DNA of 64,000 nt from Chitinophaga filiformis (lineage in GTDB: Bacteria; Bacteroidota; Bacteroidia; Chitinophagales; Chitinophagaceae), in NCBI RefSeq assembly GCF_900102545.1, contig NZ_FNBN01000002.1, positions 1,152,264-1,216,263 of the forward strand. Reading direction: 5' to 3'. The notes under the pieces were generated by a model, which worked only from the letters and a program-made list of their open reading frames with translations, searched no databases and had not been told where the DNA came from. The translations under genes were made by a program, and so were the position numbers. Positions 24,823-33,400 of this stretch are shown piece after piece. Position 1 is the first letter of the stretch. Each line of letters opens with the position of its first letter.

Positions 24823-26406
24823 ATGACAGCTCAAACGAAAGGACAACTGACGAACAAACGTGCACTGATAGCTATCTGCCTGGCGGCACTTATGTTCGGA
24901 TTAGAGATCACCAGTGTGCCGGTTATTCTTCCCACACTCGAAAAAGCGCTAGGTAGTAATTTCAGCCAGTTACAGTGGATTATGAATGCCTATACCATTG
25001 CCTGTACCATGGTGCTGATGGGTACAGGTACACTTGCAGACCGTTTCGGGCGTAAACGGGTCTTTATTGCTAACGTCATCGGTTTTGGTATCACTTCCAT
25101 CGTTTGTGGTATTGCCGGCTCTACGGAGCTACTGATAGCAAGCCGTTTCTTCCAGGGCATGACTGGCGGCGCTATGTTCATTTGTACCATTGCCCTGCTT
25201 TCCTACCAGTACCCGGAGGGGCCGCAGAGAAGTAAGGCATTTGCCGCCTGGGGAATTATTGCCGGCATCGGATTGGGCTTCGGACCGATCATTGGCAGCA
25301 TCATCAGCGAAACGATCAACTGGAGATGGGTATTCCTGATCCACGGAGCACTGGCGCTGAGTACCATTCTGCTGATTATACCGTCTATACAGGAATCCAA
25401 AGACCCCAATGCCGGCAAGCTGGATGTGACAGGGATGCTGTTACTGTCTGCAGCAGTGTTTGCACTCACCTATTACATCACACAGGGACCGGAAAACGGG
25501 TTCACCAGTACCTCTTCCCTGCTTGTGCTTTTGGCAGCCGTGGTACTGATCATCCTGTTTGTATTGGCGGAGGTAGGTCAGCCCTATCCCATGATCGACT
25601 TTAAGGTATTCCGCGTACGACAGTTCACCGGGGCCATTATGGGATGCATCGGGATGAACTTCTCCTTCTGGCCCTTAATGGTCTTTCTCCCACTCTATTT
25701 CCAGGTAGCCCTGCATTGTGATACACTTACCACCGGCATGTGTCTGCTGGCCTATACACTGCCTACATTGCTATTTCCGCCTATAGGAGAACGTCTTATG
25801 TTGCGGTATGGCGCCGGATGGGTTATTCCCGGAGGACTGTTGCTGATCGGAACCGGTTTCTTTGTCATGTATGCAGGCAGCAGTATAGCAGGCACCGGTT
25901 GGCTGGCCCTTTTACCAGGTTGTATACTTGCAGGTAGCGGACTTGGTATCGTCAATACGCCTGTCACCAATACCGCCACAGGAGCCGTTCCGGGCGACCG
26001 TGCCGGTATGGCTTCCGGTATCGACGTAAGCTGCCGGCTGATTACATTAGCGATCAACATTGCACTGATGGGTTTCCTGTTGGTACAGGGTACTTTCTCT
26101 TATCTAAGTGATGCACTTCCACTTGCAGGTACCGACCAACTATTTGCATTATCCAAACAACTTGTTGCCGGAAGTGTGAAGGTTGAACAGGCCCTGAATA
26201 TTGAAACACTAACGGAGATGCATCAACAGGACTTGTTTGGTAAAGCGCTGCAACAAGGTTTCGGCAGGGTCTTTTTGTATGGAGGGACGGGCGTATCAGT
26301 ATTAGCGTTGATCAGTTTTCTGATCTTCAATCCGCAGAAAAGAAGGAAACAGTTCGCAGATGCACTGTCAATACAACAGGTGGCAGAATTATCTGGTGAT
26401 AAATAA
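24823..26406 (+). CDS. MFS exporter, DHA2 (EmrB/QacA) family, 14 helices
   Basis: The 527-aa protein has about 14 membrane helices and the DHA2 motifs: GTLADRFGRKRVF (motif A) after helix 2 and GIGLGFGPIIGSII (motif C) in helix 5. Members are proton-driven exporters of drugs, dyes or bile-like compounds across the inner membrane. No EmrA-like membrane fusion protein is next to it. A divergent AraC regulator and the shared operator suggest substrate-induced expression. The frame remains open for 76 codons after its stop (see 26407-26637). Confidence 0.93.
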   Translation: MTAQTKGQLTNKRALIAICLAALMFGLEITSVPVILPTLEKALGSNFSQLQWIMNAYTIACTMVLMGTGTLADRFGRKRVFIANVIGFGITSIVCGIAGSTELLIASRFFQGMTGGAMFICTIALLSYQYPEGPQRSKAFAAWGIIAGIGLGFGPIIGSIISETINWRWVFLIHGALALSTILLIIPSIQESKDPNAGKLDVTGMLLLSAAVFALTYYITQGPENGFTSTSSLLVLLAAVVLIILFVLAEVGQPYPMIDFKVFRVRQFTGAIMGCIGMNFSFWPLMVFLPLYFQVALHCDTLTTGMCLLAYTLPTLLFPPIGERLMLRYGAGWVIPGGLLLIGTGFFVMYAGSSIAGTGWLALLPGCILAGSGLGIVNTPVTNTATGAVPGDRAGMASGIDVSCRLITLAINIALMGFLLVQGTFSYLSDALPLAGTDQLFALSKQLVAGSVKVEQALNIETLTEMHQQDLFGKALQQGFGRVFLYGGTGVSVLALISFLIFNPQKRRKQFADALSIQQVAELSGDK

Positions 26407-26637
26407 TGGGGCTATGATATAAATAAACGATGTGTCCAACCGTTTTATACGGTAGATATTTATATCCGAAATAACCAACACCCATACTATACCAATGCGA
26501 TCTATCACAATTTCAGCCAGTCTATCCCCGATTATAAAGCCAATGGCAACCGCTGGAAGGATAATCAGTGGGCAGACCTTCCTCATGCAGGTAAGTTCCT
26601 GTTGCCGGATAATAGTACTTCTGCTTCAGATTACTAA
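26407..26637 (+). pseudogene. Start-less coding remnant after the MFS gene
   Basis: Directly after the MFS stop, in the same frame, 76 codons stay open with no ATG. The translation has a natural protein composition with segments such as DIYIRNNQHPYYTNAIYHNF, GNRWKDNQWADLPHAGKFLL and a stop after SASDY. I do not recognise the family; the style suggests the C-terminus of a secreted or outer-membrane Bacteroidota protein. It is probably the 3' end of a gene whose front has been deleted. Confidence 0.4.
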
Positions 26638-26701
26638 CGAAAAACTGTCTGTGTAAAGGATGATATACGTCCTTACAAGGCTGCAAAAGACAAAATACTA
26701 T

Positions 26702-26733
26702 AAAGGCTCCTGCGCTGGCAGGGGCCTTTTTTT
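26702..26733 (+). terminator. Intrinsic terminator after the remnant
   Basis: AAAGGCTCCTGC pairs with GCAGGGGCCTTT across GCTG with one G-U, followed by seven T in total. It probably ended the lost gene and now serves the MFS transcript. Confidence 0.85.
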
Positions 26734-26941
26734 GTGCTGACAGGCCTGTTTTCTGTACAATAAGGGAAGATGGCGCCTGGTCCAAAATAGACCCTAATCC
26801 CACAAAACAGACATGTTTAAAATGACAATATGTATAATATAATATATTATACTACTATAAAAACTACTCTTCCATAAACCAGTACACAATCAAGTATTTA
26901 AACAGTCTTTGTAAAGCTTCTACCCTGGTGCATTCGGTGAG

Positions 26942-27032
26942 ATAACCCATATATAACCCATATATAAGCCATATATGACCCATATATAACCCATATTTAA
27001 GAGATATGGGTTATATATGGGTTATATATGGC
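26942..27032. repeat. ACCCATATAT direct repeats closing into a 29-bp inverted repeat
   Basis: ATAACCCATAT-type units repeat from 26942. Bases 26968-26996 pair with 27004-27032 over 29 bp with a single G-U and a 7-nt loop. The unit period is about 11 bp. The flanking DNA from 26734 to 27287 is AT-rich and holds no convincing gene; an orphan frame at 27068-27223 (52 codons, MQETDVVVDETMGL inside) is not recognised. Confidence 0.85.
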
Positions 27033-27287
27033 TAGAACATAGTTTAAATATGGAATACAGTAGATAACGAATAGGGATCACAACGGTACCAACGCCCCGT
27101 TTATCGGCCATTAATAGCCTTACAATGCAGGAAACCGATGTTGTAGTTGATGAGACTATGGGGTTAAGGGCGCTGTTACTGTCTGGGACTTTTAATTGGG
27201 CTCCGGGTAGACAGAAAAAGTAGAGGGGAAAGTAAACACCAGGTCAGGTTGGCGGTGTCAATGGTATAGGTGTGGCATTTTTAAAAT

Positions 27288-27318
27288 AGGCCATCAGCAA
27301 TAGTATTCCCGATGGCCT
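27288..27318 (-). terminator. Terminator of the SRPBCC gene
   Basis: AGGCCATC and GATGGCCT form the stem; on the minus strand ATTTTAAAAA follows. It is 25 bp beyond the stop of the gene at 27343. Confidence 0.65.
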
Positions 27319-27342
27319 GTGCATATAATAAAGTCGCTGGAA

Positions 27343-27792
27343 TCAAGCATCCGGGATCTCAGGCTCTACTAACTTCGCCAGTTTCTCCAATGATTCCTGC
27401 CAGCCTAAATAACACATTTCTGCAGGTATAACGGCAGGAATGCCTTCCTGTGTAATCTTTATTTCTGTACCCGCGATAGTTTTCCGGAGTAATACCGTGG
27501 TCGTCATTTCTCCCGGCAGATTAGCATTATCAAATTTGTCAGTGTATTTTATAACCTCACCTGGTTTGAGTTCAAGGTATGTGCCACCAAATGAATGACC
27601 ATTGCCGGTTGAAAAGTTCCGGAATGACATCTTATGAGTGCCACCTACGGTTACATTCATTTCATGGACGGTACAAAGAAATCCATAAGGAGGTAACCAG
27701 GAAGCGATGGCAGTGGCGTCAGTAAATGCCCGGTATACTTTTTCGGGAGATGTTTTAAGTACTCTGTGGAGCGAAACAGAATTGTTAGACAT
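27343..27792 (-). CDS. SRPBCC / AHSA1-domain protein
   Basis: The 149-aa protein is one START-like domain of the AHSA1 type: VSLHRVLKTSPEKVYRAFTD at the N-terminus, ASWLPPYGF, GGTYLELKPGEVIKYTD in the middle and GWQESLEKLAKLVE in the C-terminal helix. Such proteins have a hydrophobic cavity and are often found with ArsR-type regulators; no ArsR gene is visible here. Its ligand is unknown. It is transcribed alone, with a terminator downstream and 560 bp of gene-poor DNA upstream. Confidence 0.88.
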   Translation of the reverse strand: MSNNSVSLHRVLKTSPEKVYRAFTDATAIASWLPPYGFLCTVHEMNVTVGGTHKMSFRNFSTGNGHSFGGTYLELKPGEVIKYTDKFDNANLPGEMTTTVLLRKTIAGTEIKITQEGIPAVIPAEMCYLGWQESLEKLAKLVEPEIPDA

Positions 27793-28354
27793 AAGATAAT
27801 GTTTTTGTTCCTACTCATCTGGCTTTTCGGTTCCGCCCGTTTTTTAAGTGGTCGCTGCTCCACTTACGTTTATGCCGCTTGTTTATTATTCATTTCGACA
27901 TAGCAAAGATGCTAAGAAGATTGAATTGGGATGGAGGCTACATCAGACAAATTATAGGGGTATTTACGACCTGGAAGAAGTTTACGCCCTGCAATTACCA
28001 GATGCTGTAATAATTGAGCCTTAAAAGAGCCTGTACGCGACTGGCTGACGATTATCAGTGAAAAGACGCGTGATTTTACGATATACAGTGACGAACACCT
28101 GTGCAATAGCTGCGTAACAGGCGCTGTACAACATAGCACAACATCACCTTAATTGATTCAAAACAGTTTACTGTAGCTATTTTCAGGGAAACAACCTATA
28201 CCCTACCCAATCAACTTTTTACTCAGGCATATGTTTTGACCCGAACGTAGCAGAATATTCTGTGCGGTACTAATGACCCACTTGTTTCGCTGATGATCAT
28301 CGATAGCACAACAAACAGGCCCTTGAAAGGCTCTAATTTATTAAACTCATTATT
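27793..28354. other. Gene-poor intergenic region
   Basis: I see no convincing gene here. Short frames exist on both strands (for example 75 codons on the minus strand at 27912-28139), but their composition is poor and they lack recognisable motifs. The stretch may contain decayed coding sequence. Confidence 0.5.
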
Positions 28355-28783
28355 ATGAAAAAGTTTGTCTTAAGTCTTACAGTGTTACTCACTGCATTCA
28401 CATTCAGTACCAAAGCGCAACACCAGGATCATGGTAAGGAAGTAACGAAATATCCGCCTAAAGTGCTCTTCACAAAACAGCTCCCTGCCGATCTGAAAAA
28501 GGATGAAGCCCAGGTAGTACTCGTGAGATTTGCACCAGGTGAAGTATCTAATGCTCACAGACATCCGATGGCTACTGTTGGATATGTACTGGAAGGCTCA
28601 ATAGAGTCGACTTTTGAAGGGGAAAAACATGTCTACAAACAAGGGGATGTTTTCTGGGAAGAACCAGGCGGACTTCACAATCAGACAAGGAACCTGAGTA
28701 CAACCCAGGAAGCTAAACTGGTGGTTTTCTTTGTAGGATCTACAGGAAGTCCTGTTCTCATTCCGGAGAAGGCTAAAAAGTAA
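28355..28783 (+). CDS. Exported cupin-domain protein
   Basis: The 142-aa protein has a signal peptide (cleavage near FSTKA-Q) and a single cupin_2 domain. Motif 1 appears as SNAHRHPMATVGYVLEGSIE and motif 2 as GDVFWEEPGGLHNQTRN, with His residues (HRH and LH) and Glu positioned for a metal. The cupin should act in the periplasm. Substrate and reaction are not predictable. It stands alone, with an intrinsic terminator right behind. Confidence 0.88.
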   Translation: MKKFVLSLTVLLTAFTFSTKAQHQDHGKEVTKYPPKVLFTKQLPADLKKDEAQVVLVRFAPGEVSNAHRHPMATVGYVLEGSIESTFEGEKHVYKQGDVFWEEPGGLHNQTRNLSTTQEAKLVVFFVGSTGSPVLIPEKAKK

Positions 28784-28790
28784 CACCTTA

Positions 28791-28833
28791 CAGGCAAGGC
28801 AGACATGTATAGCGGCTGCCTTGCCTGTATTTT
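28791..28833 (+). terminator. Intrinsic terminator after the cupin gene
   Basis: CAGGCAAGGCAG pairs perfectly with CTGCCTTGCCTG (12 bp), followed by TATTTTAG. Confidence 0.8.
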
Positions 28834-28973
28834 AGCATATTACCCGCTAGTAAAATCTGCCTCGATGGACCCAGGCTTATAGTATGATCGTCTATTTACG
28901 CCGGTGTTGAGAAGGTGCCCAAAAGAGATAAGGAGACATTTATGGAATTTCCCATTTCATACATCTCCTTTAT

Positions 28974-30059
28974 ATGACAAGCTATTATCTTACCTGCGGC
29001 GGAATGTTCATACTGGCCCTTGCCCATCTCAGCAATACGCCGAGAGCTAACCCGGTTGCCAATGCCTGGCTGGGTGGATTTTTCCTTTGCGCCGGAAGTG
29101 CCGTACTGGCATTTATAGCGCAACATACAGGGCTGGACATCCATTATCCTTTTCTTGTGCCATTATCGGAATCCATCCGCTTGCTGATGGCACCTACACT
29201 GTATCTTGCGGTACTGTATTTTACTGCAGCCCGGCGCAACTGGAAACCGACAGACTACCTGCATTTTCTACCGGCCGTATTATTTCTACCCCTGTTATTC
29301 TTGGGAGGTCCGCATTTACCCCGGTTTTTAGGAATGTTTGTCGGCATCAGCGTTAAGTTACAGCTGCTTATTTACTGGCTATTGTCTTTCCATCTATTGC
29401 GCAGACACAGCAGTTCCATTCGGGAAGTGAGCGCTGAAGTGCAAAAAATAGATCTGAAATGGTTACAATATATGTTGCTGGGGATCGCTGTACTGATGTT
29501 GCTCTGGTATAACCAGGTTTTCAGAATGAGTGCTGATCTGGAGCGCTTTACTGGCATAGGTTATTTATTGGCTGTATATGTGATCGCCTTCTTCTCACTA
29601 CGACAGAGAGAAATTTTCCCATATGCTGTAGCGGAGAAAGCTGCCATCCAGGAGGTGATAGAAAAGAAAAGCCTTAATCCACGGTTGACAGATGATGATA
29701 TTCACCATTTTAAGGCCCGTCTGGACCAATTAATGACACAGGAGCAGCTATTTACTGATAGCGATCTTAATCTGCCACAATTGGCCGGCAAAATGAATAT
29801 TTCCGTTCATGAACTATCCTATCTGCTGAATAAGGGCTACGGACAGAATTTCTATCAATACATCAACCAGTACAGGGTAGCCCGGGTAAAGGAGCTAATG
29901 GCTTCTGAAAAGCACCAGCACCTGAGTATGCTGGGTATCGCGTTTGAGGCCGGGTTTAACTCCAAGACTACATTTAACACCACTTTTAAGAAGATAATGG
30001 GAATGTCGCCCGGCGAATACCGGGAATTACTGGTACGGATGGATACAACGGGGCAGTAA
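28974..30059 (+). CDS. Membrane-bound AraC-family regulator
   Basis: The 361-aa protein has about seven membrane helices in the first 215 residues and an AraC DNA-binding domain at the end (about 260-350; NLPQLAGKMNISVHELSYLL and LGIAFEAGFNSKTTFNTTFK). This membrane sensor with cytoplasmic AraC domain is common in Bacteroidota. It should sense a membrane or periplasmic signal. The next gene, a membrane protein, starts 42 bp later on the same strand and is a likely target or partner. Confidence 0.92.
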   Translation: MTSYYLTCGGMFILALAHLSNTPRANPVANAWLGGFFLCAGSAVLAFIAQHTGLDIHYPFLVPLSESIRLLMAPTLYLAVLYFTAARRNWKPTDYLHFLPAVLFLPLLFLGGPHLPRFLGMFVGISVKLQLLIYWLLSFHLLRRHSSSIREVSAEVQKIDLKWLQYMLLGIAVLMLLWYNQVFRMSADLERFTGIGYLLAVYVIAFFSLRQREIFPYAVAEKAAIQEVIEKKSLNPRLTDDDIHHFKARLDQLMTQEQLFTDSDLNLPQLAGKMNISVHELSYLLNKGYGQNFYQYINQYRVARVKELMASEKHQHLSMLGIAFEAGFNSKTTFNTTFKKIMGMSPGEYRELLVRMDTTGQ

Positions 30060-30101
30060 AACACTCGTCCATGGCTACTATTGCAGAAAACTTAAGTAGC
30101 T

Positions 30102-31169
30102 ATGGAACATGTAAGATTTTCCCGGAAATTGCTCGCTTGCCTCTTGGCTGGACTGATCGTCGCCGCTGTTCTTCGACGGATCATGGACCGATATTTTTAC
30201 ACATGGATACCCCCGGTGGCTATCTGGACACTTTCTTTGTCGTGCCTGCTGGTTTGCTTAGTGTACGCCTTCATCTGGCAAGGCCAGGAAAAGAAAGGGG
30301 GAAATACCTTCGATAAACTGATTTTCTTTCAATCCCTCATTGCCTATGCCCTGGCACTTGACCTAGCCTCCTTTGGCTGGCAAAAGATCTTCCACCTGCA
30401 AATGGTGGTGCCTCTTGGCATACTGGATCTTCCTTTTAACAGCCTTGACGGAGAAACGCTTACATGGGCTTATTTCAGACGGTCCTACCCTTTTACTGTA
30501 ACCATTGCCATTTCACAGATGCTGAGCGCTTATCTGCTGTTATGGCAACGAACCCGTTTACTGGGGTTGATCTGTATGATTCCGATTTTGCTGAATATCA
30601 TTCTGATAGATTTCTTCTATCATTTGCCTGTTGGCGTATTACTACATGCCCTCATTCTAATGGCTGGGGTTATATACCTCCTGATGCAGCACCGCGGCTA
30701 TCTCATGAATTTCTTTTTCAGAACACTGCCTACAGTTACTTTTAATAAGCGCAAGCTATACGTATTACGTGTGGCCATCATATTGCTACCGCTGGTGTTA
30801 TTGGCAACTTATACCTATCCGGATAAGCATCCACAATTTACCGGCAAGTACAGGGTGAGTCACCTGATGATGAATGGTAGTCCGGTAGCCGCTCATAGTA
30901 CAAAAGACAGTGTGCTTACTACTGTCTATATGGACTGGCATGACGATTTTGTGCTTGAATTTAATAGTTACAATAACAGGTATATCGGCACATACAATTA
31001 CAATCCGGCAACAGACAGTCTGCATGTACAGTGGCGTTATCCGGTGGCATTTAACACGTCTTTCTCGGGTAGTTTGAAAAAGACAGATAAAAAGGGAGAT
31101 TATTCATTCGTAGGAAGGATAGGTACTGATTTACTGGAAATGAGGCTGGAGAAGTTGCCGGAACCTTAA
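30102..31169 (+). CDS. Multi-helix membrane protein with C-terminal beta domain
   Basis: The 355-aa protein has about seven membrane helices in residues 1-245 and an extracytoplasmic C-terminal part of about 110 residues made of strands (FTGKYRVSHLMMNG, RYIGTYNYNP). The helical part resembles DoxX-like membrane proteins, but I see no cysteine pair that would support redox function. It follows the membrane-bound AraC gene by 42 bp and shares a terminator at 31191. Function is unknown. Confidence 0.75.
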   Translation: MEHVRFSRKLLACLLAGLIVAAVLRRIMDRYFYTWIPPVAIWTLSLSCLLVCLVYAFIWQGQEKKGGNTFDKLIFFQSLIAYALALDLASFGWQKIFHLQMVVPLGILDLPFNSLDGETLTWAYFRRSYPFTVTIAISQMLSAYLLLWQRTRLLGLICMIPILLNIILIDFFYHLPVGVLLHALILMAGVIYLLMQHRGYLMNFFFRTLPTVTFNKRKLYVLRVAIILLPLVLLATYTYPDKHPQFTGKYRVSHLMMNGSPVAAHSTKDSVLTTVYMDWHDDFVLEFNSYNNRYIGTYNYNPATDSLHVQWRYPVAFNTSFSGSLKKTDKKGDYSFVGRIGTDLLEMRLEKLPEP

Positions 31170-31190
31170 ATAGCGACATAAGAGAGAAAA

Positions 31191-31222
31191 GAAAGCTTCA
31201 AGTTCATTGGCTTGAAGCTTTC
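31191..31222. terminator. Palindromic terminator between convergent units
   Basis: GAAAGCTTCAAG pairs perfectly with CTTGAAGCTTTC (12 bp) around an 8-nt loop. It lies between the plus-strand membrane gene and the minus-strand OsmC remnant. Confidence 0.75.
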
Positions 31223-31239
31223 ATAGAATGTTAGAACAT

Positions 31240-31537
31240 CTATTTCTTTGTATTGTACACGAACTCATAGCTCCTGTCAATACATTTATCAAGGCTGTTG
31301 CCTACATGACATTTGTATTTAGCGCCGTTCTCTATGATTGCCTTTTGTTCGTCAGTAAAGTGATTATCCATGATTATTTTCACGCCCAGTTTACCCACCT
31401 GCGTTTTATCATTCGACATCTCAACAGTGATCTCTGTGCGGGCATTGTTAATTTCCAGTTGTTGCTTACGGGCTTCGGCATCAATGGTTAAGTACTTCAG
31501 TAGCGCTGTGTGCCGCATAGCCTTTTACATGTGCCAT
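31240..31537 (-). pseudogene. Fusion scar: alcohol dehydrogenase 5' end joined to OsmC 3' end
   Basis: The frame ending at 31240 encodes about 85 residues that match the C-terminal half of OsmC/Ohr peroxidases (ITVEMSNDKTQVGKLGVKII, CHVGNSLDK). The front half, with its cysteine, is missing. From 31537 a different frame gives MAHVKGYAAHSATEVL and then stops at 31481; this is the typical start of a zinc alcohol dehydrogenase. The two parts meet near 31485-31505, which suggests a deletion between two formerly neighbouring genes. Neither product would work. Confidence 0.7.
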
Positions 31538-31607
31538 TGAATAAATATTATGTGTAATAATTGCTACCCCAATATGGGTTAGCTAATGGTATACTGGTTG
31601 CCAGCCA

Positions 31608-31895
31608 TTAAGCAACTGCATAAATACTTACATCCGGATTATCTTTCAGATAAGGCTTTAGCGCAACAACAACGTCTTTTGTAAAAAGTTCGCTACCAAG
31701 ATATGCCTGTGCATCTGCTACTGATTCAAAACCATGTAACACCTGCACATCTTCTGTTCTCACCAGTAACTCTTTGGAAGTAGCTCCTTTAATGTTACTA
31801 AGAAATGGCGCTTTGTACTTGTTATAAACGCCTGCTGCATTTGCCCTGTCTGCTTCTTCGATCCTGAGAGTAATTTCTAAATAAGCTTTTGCCAT
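31608..31895 (-). CDS. Small protein, probably dimeric alpha-beta barrel fold
   Basis: The 95-aa protein starts with a strand (KAYLEITLRI), has two helices and ends with a strand (SIYAVA). This size and order fit the dimeric alpha-beta barrel superfamily that includes small monooxygenases and stress proteins; I cannot name the subfamily. On the minus strand GACCTTTG (31915-31922) lies about 20 bp upstream of the ATG and serves as a probable -7 box, shared in sequence with two SDR genes nearby. Confidence 0.65.
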   Translation of the reverse strand: MAKAYLEITLRIEEADRANAAGVYNKYKAPFLSNIKGATSKELLVRTEDVQVLHGFESVADAQAYLGSELFTKDVVVALKPYLKDNPDVSIYAVA

Positions 31896-31914
31896 TGTGA
31901 TTATTTTTACATCA

Positions 31915-31922
31915 CAAAGGTC
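31915..31922 (-). promoter_or_regulatory. -7 box GACCTTTG
   Basis: One base off TAnnTTTG, located 20 bp before the 95-aa gene. The extended sequence TGACCTTTGTG also occurs ahead of the SDR gene at 38250, and GACCTTTGTG ahead of the one at 34168. Confidence 0.4.
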
Positions 31923-31964
31923 AGCTACTACCCGATTATAGAAAATGGAAAGGTGTGAAAAGAT

Positions 31965-32213
31965 ATGGTACTTTTAGGCAAGCGCTTAATGAGCAGTTAT
32001 AGACTTACGAAAATCAGATGGAGATGTATTGGTGGCCAGATCATCCAACGTCCTCATCAGAACAATGGTCATTCATTATTGCAGGTATCTTATCTTAATA
32101 ATAGATTTTATTTCTGTGGCACTGAAACGGCTACAGTACATGCAGGCTATATGGAAGGTGCGGTGATTGCTGCGAGAGAGGTAGCGAGAAAAATCAGTCG
32201 TAGCAATCATTAG
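31965..32213 (+). pseudogene. C-terminal remnant of a flavin amine oxidase
   Basis: The last 40 codons (from about 32085) encode NNRFYFCGTETATVHAGYME and then GAVIAAREVARKI, the FAD-contacting C-terminal signature of monoamine-oxidase-type flavoenzymes. The part before it has no match to the family in this frame, and the roughly 400 residues carrying the FAD-binding Rossmann fold are gone. The gene is therefore a remnant. A strong terminator follows. Confidence 0.75.
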
Positions 32214-32239
32214 CAATACCATTCACCGTCTATATAAAG

Positions 32240-32273
32240 AAAGGGCAAGTTTTTTTATTCAGACTTGCCCTTT
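32240..32273 (+). terminator. Terminator behind the amine oxidase remnant
   Basis: AAAGGGCAAGT pairs with ACTTGCCCTTT (11 bp). Confidence 0.7.
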
Positions 32274-32395
32274 GTTAGCGCCGGGAAGACGAGAATAGTT
32301 CCGCCGGAGCGGACCGCTTACATTTTCATCTCCATCACCAATGGAGCCATGGGTAAGTCCCATTAACGCATCTGGTTCAATATTATCGCAGGTAG

Positions 32396-33292
32396 TCAAT
32401 GCTGATTCCTGTAATCCTTCGGAGAAACACCCGTTTTCCTCTTAAACAGTTTAGTAAAATGAGAAGGGTGTTCAAAGCCAAGATCATATGCTATTTCACT
32501 GACGGCCTTTTCAGTGCTCCACAATAACGATTTGGCCTTATCAATCAACCTGAAGTAGATATGCTCCTGCGTTGATTTACCCGTATATTTATTCAGCAGA
32601 TCCGCAAGATAATTCGTTGACAGGTTAAGCTGTGATGCAAAATACTTCACTTCCGGCAAGCCAGTACCGATAAGGGACTCCTGGTTGAAATAGTCTGTCA
32701 ATAGCCTGTCGAATCGCTGTACGATATCATTACTTGATTTCTCCCTTGTCAAAAACTGGCGGTCGTAGAAACGGTCACAGTAAGCAAAGAACAACTCAAG
32801 ATTGCTCAGAATAAGATTAGCAGAATGCTTGTCCAGGTTCAGCCCTATTTCCCGCTGAATGTTCCTGATACAATCTTCGAGGATCACTTTCTCTACTTCT
32901 GAGATATGCAATGCCTCATTGGCATCGTATCCAAAAAAAGAGAACTCCGTTATTTTACGCCCCCTGGTGTTTACATTTAATAGATCAGGATGGATATATA
33001 TGCCCCAACCCTCTATTACCTTTATGTTCGGGTCCGGAGATAAAGCCTGATAAGGGGCACTAAACATCAAAGAACCTTCAGAAAAATCATAGGTAGTACG
33101 GCCATACCCGAAAACGCCCTTTATCTTCTTGCAGGAAACGGAATATAAATTCAATCTGTATACATCGCCAGGCACCCTATGGGAGCGTTCTACCTTAGCA
33201 AGATCAACGATGCTTATCAAAGGATGCACGGGCTTCCCGTAACGGAAAAACTCATGCAATTCTGAGATGGAGTGAATATCTACATAATTCAT
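32396..33292 (-). CDS. AraC-family regulator of SDR module A
   Basis: The 298-aa protein has an N-terminal sensor domain with KPVHPLISIVDLAK and a C-terminal AraC domain (LNLSTNYLADLLNKYTGKST and VSEIAYDLGFEHPSHFTKLF). It is a clear paralogue of the regulator at 36526-37443, sharing the HPLIS opening, the RQFLTR/RQFITR block and the recognition helix. It follows an SDR gene on the same strand, 108 bp away, exactly as the paralogue does, and probably controls that SDR. Confidence 0.92.
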   Translation of the reverse strand: MNYVDIHSISELHEFFRYGKPVHPLISIVDLAKVERSHRVPGDVYRLNLYSVSCKKIKGVFGYGRTTYDFSEGSLMFSAPYQALSPDPNIKVIEGWGIYIHPDLLNVNTRGRKITEFSFFGYDANEALHISEVEKVILEDCIRNIQREIGLNLDKHSANLILSNLELFFAYCDRFYDRQFLTREKSSNDIVQRFDRLLTDYFNQESLIGTGLPEVKYFASQLNLSTNYLADLLNKYTGKSTQEHIYFRLIDKAKSLLWSTEKAVSEIAYDLGFEHPSHFTKLFKRKTGVSPKDYRNQH

Positions 33293-33400
33293 CGGATATA
33301 TTTTAACGTCAGCGACCGGGATTTAATCTTCTTTAAACGAAGCTACAAATAAATCAGGCCAATGCGTCCACTATAGCTCATTACGCCCACTGGCTGCTTA

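Noticed and set aside
26430..26474. Short ATG-started frame after the MFS gene
   Set aside because: Only 14 codons; the protein-like sequence is in the other frame that continues from the MFS gene.
26942..27032. CRISPR-like array
   Set aside because: Units are about 11 bp without unique spacers and switch orientation at the centre; this is a palindromic repeat, not a CRISPR.
27912..28139. 75-codon minus-strand frame in the gap before the cupin gene
   Set aside because: Unusual composition, no binding site, no recognised motif; not enough to call a gene.
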